Assembly: GCF_913063105.1 (NCBI RefSeq)
Contig: NZ_CAJXYQ010000001.1
Coordinates: 1 to 64,000, forward strand
Origin: an uncultured Draconibacterium sp.
GTDB taxonomy: Bacteria > Bacteroidota > Bacteroidia > Bacteroidales > Prolixibacteraceae
Length of the DNA: 64,000 nt
Direction of reading: 5' to 3'
This document shows, piece after piece, positions 59,937-64,000 of this stretch. A program made the translations under genes and the position numbers. Positions within the stretch are counted from its first letter, which is position 1; the number at the start of each line of letters is the position of its first letter. Under the pieces are notes generated by a model. It saw nothing but the letters and a program-made list of their open reading frames with translations, was not told where the DNA came from and did no database searches.

Positions 59937-60776
59937 CTATTTTTTTTGATATACCCTAACATAATCCACTTCCATGGTTTGCGGGAAAGCAGTATCGTCA
60001 ATACCTTTCATACTCCCCCAGGCGCCTCCAACGGCTACATTCAGAATGAGGTAAAAGGGTTTTTCGTAAGGCCATTTGCTTTCGCCGAGGCCTTCATTTT
60101 TATACTCGAAATAAAGCTCATCGTCAACATAGGCTTTAACGGTATTAGGTGACCATTCCCAAGTATAGGTATGAAATGTTTCAGTAGCATCGGCAACATG
60201 AATAGTATCAGTTTGTTGCGTACCTTTTTGCCATTGGTAATCGCGCGAATGCGCCGAGGCATGAATAACTCCGGGATCGTGTCCTACGTGTTCCATAATA
60301 TCGAACTCGCCAACATCGGGCCAGTTTCCATCGTTAAAACTCCAGCCACCGGGCATCATCCAAATGGCGGCCCATGTTCCTCTACCTGCAGGTAGTTTAG
60401 CTCGTGTTTCAAAACGGCCATATTTCCAGTCGGTTTTTGTAATTAACCGGGCAGAGGTATATTCTTTATCGCGAAAACTTTCTTTAAGGGCTGTTATATA
60501 CAGCATTCCGTTTTCTACTTTTGCATTCTCTTGTCGTTTTGTGGTATAAAACTGCGCTTCGTTGTTGCCCCAGCCGTGGTCGTTTCCTTCGGTATCGTAA
60601 CCCCACTTTGTGGAATCGGGCAATCCGGAACCATCAAACTCATCGCTCCAAACCAACTGATATTCTGCCGGGGGTGCTTGGTTTGAAGTTGAGGTGTTTT
60701 TGTTTGTTCTATTACCACAACTCATAATACAAGTTAGCCCTAGAGCAATCAATACAAAATATTTTAAGCTTTTCAT
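59937..60776 (-). CDS. GH16 laminarinase lipoprotein, 279 aa
   Basis: A lipoprotein (lipobox CIMSC, Cys20) with a single GH16 jelly-roll domain. The catalytic motif is GEFDIMEHVG (about 156-165, the E-x-D-x-x-E core with nucleophile and acid/base Glu). Other family marks are LVWSDEFDG (about 42-50), WAAIWMMPG, and the C-terminal MEVDYVRVYQ. The variant with Met inside the active-site motif is that of beta-1,3-glucanases. It probably acts at the cell surface or in the periplasm. It lies 11 bases after the PKD-GH16 gene on the same strand. Confidence 0.93.
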   Translation of the reverse strand: MKSLKYFVLIALGLTCIMSCGNRTNKNTSTSNQAPPAEYQLVWSDEFDGSGLPDSTKWGYDTEGNDHGWGNNEAQFYTTKRQENAKVENGMLYITALKESFRDKEYTSARLITKTDWKYGRFETRAKLPAGRGTWAAIWMMPGGWSFNDGNWPDVGEFDIMEHVGHDPGVIHASAHSRDYQWQKGTQQTDTIHVADATETFHTYTWEWSPNTVKAYVDDELYFEYKNEGLGESKWPYEKPFYLILNVAVGGAWGSMKGIDDTAFPQTMEVDYVRVYQKK

Positions 60777-60787
60777 TCTACCAGAAT

Positions 60788-62116
60788 TTATTCAACAGGT
60801 TGATACACTCTTACGTAATCAATTTCCATGGTTTGTGGAAAAATATCGTTATCGATTCCCTGAGCGCCGCCCCAATCGCCACCAACAGCAATGTTTAGAA
60901 TAAAAAACTGTGGTTTGTTAAAGGGCCAGTTGTCATCGGTTTTACTTGCCGGACCATATGTATGCGTTACATTTTCAGGCGAATCGGTGTAAAAAATCAT
61001 TTCTTTTTCGGTCCAGATTAAACCGTAAATATGAAAGTCTTCTTCGCAGGTTTCGAGGGTTTTACTGCTGCCGTTTCCGTTGGCACCAGATCCGGCTGTT
61101 GTGTGCACAGTTGCATGAATGGTATTGGGCTGATAACCTACATATTCCATGATGTCGATTTCGCCGCATGCGGGCCAACTCACATCACCAATATCGGCAC
61201 CCAGCATCCATATTGCCGGCCATATACCTGTTCCGGATGGTAGTTTGGCTCGAATCTCCATTCGGCCATAGGTAAATTCCTGCTTGTCTTTTGTAATCAT
61301 TCGGGTTGAAGTATAAGAACCCGCTTGTTTGTTCTCATCAATTTTTTTGGCGGTTATAATTAAATGCCCGTCTTTCACTTCGGCATTTTCGCCGGAGGTG
61401 TAATTCTGTAATTCGTTGTTTCCCCATCCGCTGGCTCCGGTTTCAAACGTCCAGTCGCTTAGATTTACGTTGTCACCATCAAATTCGTCGGCCCAGCTTA
61501 GCACAAAGCTCGAAATATAATTGGGGTCGTCGGCAGCAATGCTCAGGGTTTGTTTTTTCGAGTATACCACTTCGTTTTTCACGATTTGCAGTTCTATTTC
61601 ATAATCGCCTTTGTAAGGATAATATGCAGCGGCATTGGTTTCGTTTTCAACTTCCTTGTTTTTAAACAGCCATTTAAACGAGTCGAATTCACCCTCGGAA
61701 GTATTAACCAGGAGAATTCGGTTTGGGTTCGCAGCGTCTGGGGTAGCAGTGAAAGAAACAAGCAAATCGTTCTTTGCAATTACTATTGTTTTTTGTTGCC
61801 TGTCGTTGTTGCCATCAAAATCTACAATGGAAAGTGTAGCGGCGTAATTTCCGGCTTCGGGGTAATAAATTTCGTAGGTTTTGATTTTATTGGTGGTGGC
61901 TGCAGTTTCGCCATTACCAAAATCCCAGTTTAAAGAGTAATTTTCACCTTCTGAAAGGTTTGCAAAGCGTACATTATTCTCATCAATAAACTCGAAACTA
62001 AAATCGGCTACCAGATTTATTGTAGTATCATCATCGCCACACGAGCTAATCATTGGCATTGCAATCGCAAGAACGGCCAAAAAAGCCAGCCATTTGTATA
62101 TTTTATCTTTCATCAC
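60788..62116 (-). CDS. PKD-GH16 laminarinase lipoprotein, 442 aa
   Basis: A lipoprotein (Cys26 in MISSC) with two PKD-like Ig domains (about 35-110 and 115-195, each with an F-x-W-x-F/W core such as LNWDFGNGE and FKWLFKNK) and a C-terminal GH16 domain. The catalytic motif GEIDIMEYVG lies at about 317-326, and MEIDYVRVYQ ends the chain. The frame can begin with GTG at 62116 or ATG at 62113; ATG is more likely. The PKD domains would hold the enzyme away from the membrane at the surface. Two hairpins lie upstream, between it and the glycan-binding protein gene. Confidence 0.92.
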   Translation of the reverse strand: MMKDKIYKWLAFLAVLAIAMPMISSCGDDDTTINLVADFSFEFIDENNVRFANLSEGENYSLNWDFGNGETAATTNKIKTYEIYYPEAGNYAATLSIVDFDGNNDRQQKTIVIAKNDLLVSFTATPDAANPNRILLVNTSEGEFDSFKWLFKNKEVENETNAAAYYPYKGDYEIELQIVKNEVVYSKKQTLSIAADDPNYISSFVLSWADEFDGDNVNLSDWTFETGASGWGNNELQNYTSGENAEVKDGHLIITAKKIDENKQAGSYTSTRMITKDKQEFTYGRMEIRAKLPSGTGIWPAIWMLGADIGDVSWPACGEIDIMEYVGYQPNTIHATVHTTAGSGANGNGSSKTLETCEEDFHIYGLIWTEKEMIFYTDSPENVTHTYGPASKTDDNWPFNKPQFFILNIAVGGDWGGAQGIDNDIFPQTMEIDYVRVYQPVE

Positions 62117-62272
62117 TTTTACAATTTCGTATTTAGAGCAAGCTTACAACACAAACACATGGCGCTCATTTTCTGCATTTTACATCGTTCGTTTTGTTTT
62201 TTTACACGACATAGGAATTACAGGGTACCCAAAAGCACCTTTAACGTTTTAATCAAATTTTTCAGAAGGAAA

Positions 62273-62301
62273 ACATAGGGAAGCCATAAGCTTCCCTATG
62301 T
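62273..62301 (-). terminator. Strong 12-bp hairpin upstream of the GH16 genes
   Basis: ACATAGGGAAGC and GCTTCCCTATGT form a perfect 12-bp stem with a 5-base loop, followed on the minus strand by TTTTCC. It lies in the 239-base gap between the glycan-binding protein gene and the PKD-GH16 gene and would reduce read-through from susCD into the enzyme genes. Confidence 0.7.
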
Positions 62302-62311
62302 CAAACCGAAG

Positions 62312-62340
62312 TTAAATAGTGGTTTTTCACCACTATTTAA
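62312..62340 (-). terminator. Second hairpin after the glycan-binding protein gene
   Basis: TTAAATAGTGG and CCACTATTTAA form a perfect 11-bp stem with a 7-base loop, 15 bases beyond the stop codon at 62356. With the hairpin at 62273-62301 it forms a tandem attenuator or terminator or an mRNA-protecting 3' end. Confidence 0.65.
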
Positions 62341-62355
62341 CTGGAATATTGTGAA

Positions 62356-63153
62356 TTATTCAGCCGGAACATATACATATGTCCATCCGGTTGCCCATGC
62401 TGCATTCGGAACATACAGCACCATTTTATCTTCGGTAAGCTCTACAATCTGGAACAAGCCACTACCGTTACCACCGCCGTCAACGCCACCTAAAATAATC
62501 TGGTCGTTAACTTGCAGGGTTTGGTTTGTTACGTCAAGTACAAAGCTTCCTTTTTGTCCGGCACCATCAGCCGACGAGTAGTAAGTGTAGTTTGCAGCTC
62601 CGTCAAGGTCGAAATGCATTTTACCTGCTACATCAGAAGGAGGACAGCATTCGCCACCAGCATTCCACCATACCGACCAAGGTTTATTCGATGGATCGGA
62701 CATGAACCACCAAAGGCCACCGTCGCCACCAACACCATCAAAAACCCATGTTTTTCCGGCTGCAGTGTTTTCGCTAACCAAATCATACCAGTCCTGGTCA
62801 AGCGGAGTATCCAACACATCAATTGTTACATCAATTGATTTTTCGAAAAACTCGGCACCTAAGGTTCCGGTAAAAGTAAAAGTTGAAGTACCGGGAATTG
62901 GATAAATAATCTCAACTTTATTGGTTAATGCAATACCCAGGTTATAATCCCAGTAACCGGTAACTCCGGGCGTAGCCATTTCTAATACAAGCAGGTTACC
63001 GCCATTTGAGTTTTGAGTCACCACCAGCTCAACGCCATCAATGTTTGTGGAGTTCTCCAGTTCTTTTTCATCAACAATTGATTCGCAAGCTGAAAACAGC
63101 AAAACCAATAAGCCGAGTAAAAGACTAATATTTTTAAATTTATTTATCTTCAT
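62356..63153 (-). CDS. Surface glycan-binding lipoprotein candidate, 265 aa
   Basis: A lipoprotein (lipobox LFSAC, Cys23) placed directly after susD, the usual position of SusE/SGBP-type binding proteins. Residues about 35-115 resemble a PKD/Ig-like domain (GYWDYNLG, then TFTFTGTLG). The C-terminal half (about 130-265) is rich in Trp, Gly and Asp (GGLWWFMSDPSNKPWSVWW, then GWTYVYVP) and looks like a carbohydrate-binding beta domain with exposed aromatics. No catalytic motif is seen. It should help bind beta-1,3-glucan at the outer surface together with SusD. Confidence 0.7.
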   Translation of the reverse strand: MKINKFKNISLLLGLLVLLFSACESIVDEKELENSTNIDGVELVVTQNSNGGNLLVLEMATPGVTGYWDYNLGIALTNKVEIIYPIPGTSTFTFTGTLGAEFFEKSIDVTIDVLDTPLDQDWYDLVSENTAAGKTWVFDGVGGDGGLWWFMSDPSNKPWSVWWNAGGECCPPSDVAGKMHFDLDGAANYTYYSSADGAGQKGSFVLDVTNQTLQVNDQIILGGVDGGGNGSGLFQIVELTEDKMVLYVPNAAWATGWTYVYVPAE

Positions 63154-63174
63154 TTTTCTTGATTTTAAAAGTTA

Positions 63175-64000
63175 TTACCAACCTGGATTTTGCTCGTAAA
63201 CGCCGTTTGAAAGTCTGACTTCCGTTTCAGGGAATGGCATCAAACCTTTAATTTCAGAACGGTAGTTTGGCGAGTATTTCGCGTCAATTCCAGAATTACG
63301 TACATCAAGTGTATAGTTGAAAGCCGATTCAACATCTCCCCAGCGAACCAGGTCGAACCAACGTAAGCCTTCAAAAGCCAACTCGTACAAACGTTCTTGC
63401 TTAAGTGCGTCTAATGAATAGGCAACCGGATCCAAGCCGGCACGTGCTCTAACGCGGTTCATACCATCAGCTGTTCCGGTAATTTCAGAGTGCATAAGCA
63501 GCACATCGGCAAAACGCATAAAAATAAAGTCTTGTGCGTGCATTAGCTGCATATCTGTATTTCCCCAATTGTACAACTGAATAAACATACCCTTAACATC
63601 ACCACCATTTTCGCGGTGCTGAATAGCGATGTATTTTTTATTGAAGAAACCCGTTTCATGATCTCCTTTATCAGCTTCGTAACCACCGGCACCTTGCGCA
63701 GCATTACCTAATTCAAGTATAGAACCTTCTTTGCGCGGATCTTCAGCATCCCAGCTATTCCAAAGGTTCGGATTAATTGGACACCAGCCCCAACCCTGAC
63801 CAAAAGGAACCATTGAGTTATCGCGAACACCGGTAAACAGTGCCAGGCGGTTGGTATAAATATTTCCGTTGTTCCAACCCCAGTCGCCAAACGAGAAACG
63901 CTGAACAAACATGGTTTCATAATTACCTGTTCCGAAAGTTGGCGAGTGGCCGTCTTGTCCAACCCATGATAGGTTATTTTCGTGAGCCCATGGTAAAACG
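63175..64000 (-). CDS. susD: SusD/RagB-family protein, C-terminal part, cut by window end
   Basis: The frame is open to the window edge, so at least 274 residues of the C-terminal part are present and the start lies outside. The SusD signature is clear: IFMRFADVLLMHSEI, RVRARAGLDP, and LKQERLYELAFEGLRWFDLVRWG followed by the short end EQNPGW (each quoted in parts). SusD lipoproteins form the lid of the SusC TonB-dependent transporter that imports oligosaccharides. The susC gene should lie further right, outside the window. It is 21 bases from the glycan-binding protein gene, clearly one operon. Confidence 0.95.
   Translation of the reverse strand, partial: VLPWAHENNLSWVGQDGHSPTFGTGNYETMFVQRFSFGDWGWNNGNIYTNRLALFTGVRDNSMVPFGQGWGWCPINPNLWNSWDAEDPRKEGSILELGNAAQGAGGYEADKGDHETGFFNKKYIAIQHRENGGDVKGMFIQLYNWGNTDMQLMHAQDFIFMRFADVLLMHSEITGTADGMNRVRARAGLDPVAYSLDALKQERLYELAFEGLRWFDLVRWGDVESAFNYTLDVRNSGIDAKYSPNYRSEIKGLMPFPETEVRLSNGVYEQNPGW

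Overview
The window comes from a member of the Bacteroidota, probably a marine or sediment Marinilabiliales/Prolixibacteraceae-type organism. The signs are a SusD partner, lipoprotein GH16 laminarinases, split HipS/HipT proteins, a textbook Bacteroidota promoter (-33 TTG, -7 TAnnTTTG) and Bacteroidota-type integrase and excisionase genes. The genus cannot be read from the sequence.

Layout. (1) 1-9.5 kb: AT-rich accessory DNA with small genes of unknown function. It carries six copies of a 53-bp promoter cassette built from AGTCCTC boxes, plus an HNH/deiminase gene pair and a serine recombinase. (2) 9.5-14 kb: an SF2 helicase, a protein with apparent family-A polymerase palm motifs, and unknown genes. 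(3) 14-38 kb: one minus-strand operon of 11 tightly packed genes, which I read as a variant of the methylation-associated defence system (MADS). Order of transcription: HTH regulator, nucleotidyltransferase, HsdM-like methylase, HsdS-like specificity protein, NERD/double-kinase/ATPase, unknown, HerA-like ATPase, PP2C phosphatase, 89-aa KOW-like protein, RapA-like SNF2 helicase, and a GHKL-ATPase with a zinc cluster and a GreA/GreB-like tail. The last four look like an added module aimed at transcription complexes. (4) 38.3-43.2 kb: a Hachiman-like nuclease/helicase pair followed by a HEPN-like gene. (5) 43.6-46.5 kb: excisionase-type HTH genes and a tyrosine integrase ending beside a 3' tRNA fragment with anticodon CAT. 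(6) 46.5-49.86 kb: HipBST toxin-antitoxin and a Fic protein, lying between two direct copies of the tRNA 3' end and its terminator. This is a second island stacked on the same site. (7) 49.9-64 kb: core chromosome (DUF493 gene), then a beta-1,3-glucan (laminarin) utilisation locus: two GPH symporters, a clan GH-A lipoprotein, two GH17 enzymes, a large GH149/GH161-like phosphorylase, two GH16 laminarinases, a surface glycan-binding lipoprotein and the 3' part of susD.

How it works together. Regions 1-6 are a composite genomic island integrated at a tRNA gene. The intact tRNA should lie left of the window. Its main cargo is phage defence: MADS-like, Hachiman-like, HipBST and Fic. The locus in region 7 would cut laminarin at the surface with GH16 and GH17 enzymes, import oligosaccharides through SusCD and the symporters, and finish degradation in the cytoplasm by a GH17 enzyme and phosphorolysis.

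Functional names rest on motif reading only; no database search was possible. The MAD numbering is from memory and is approximate.
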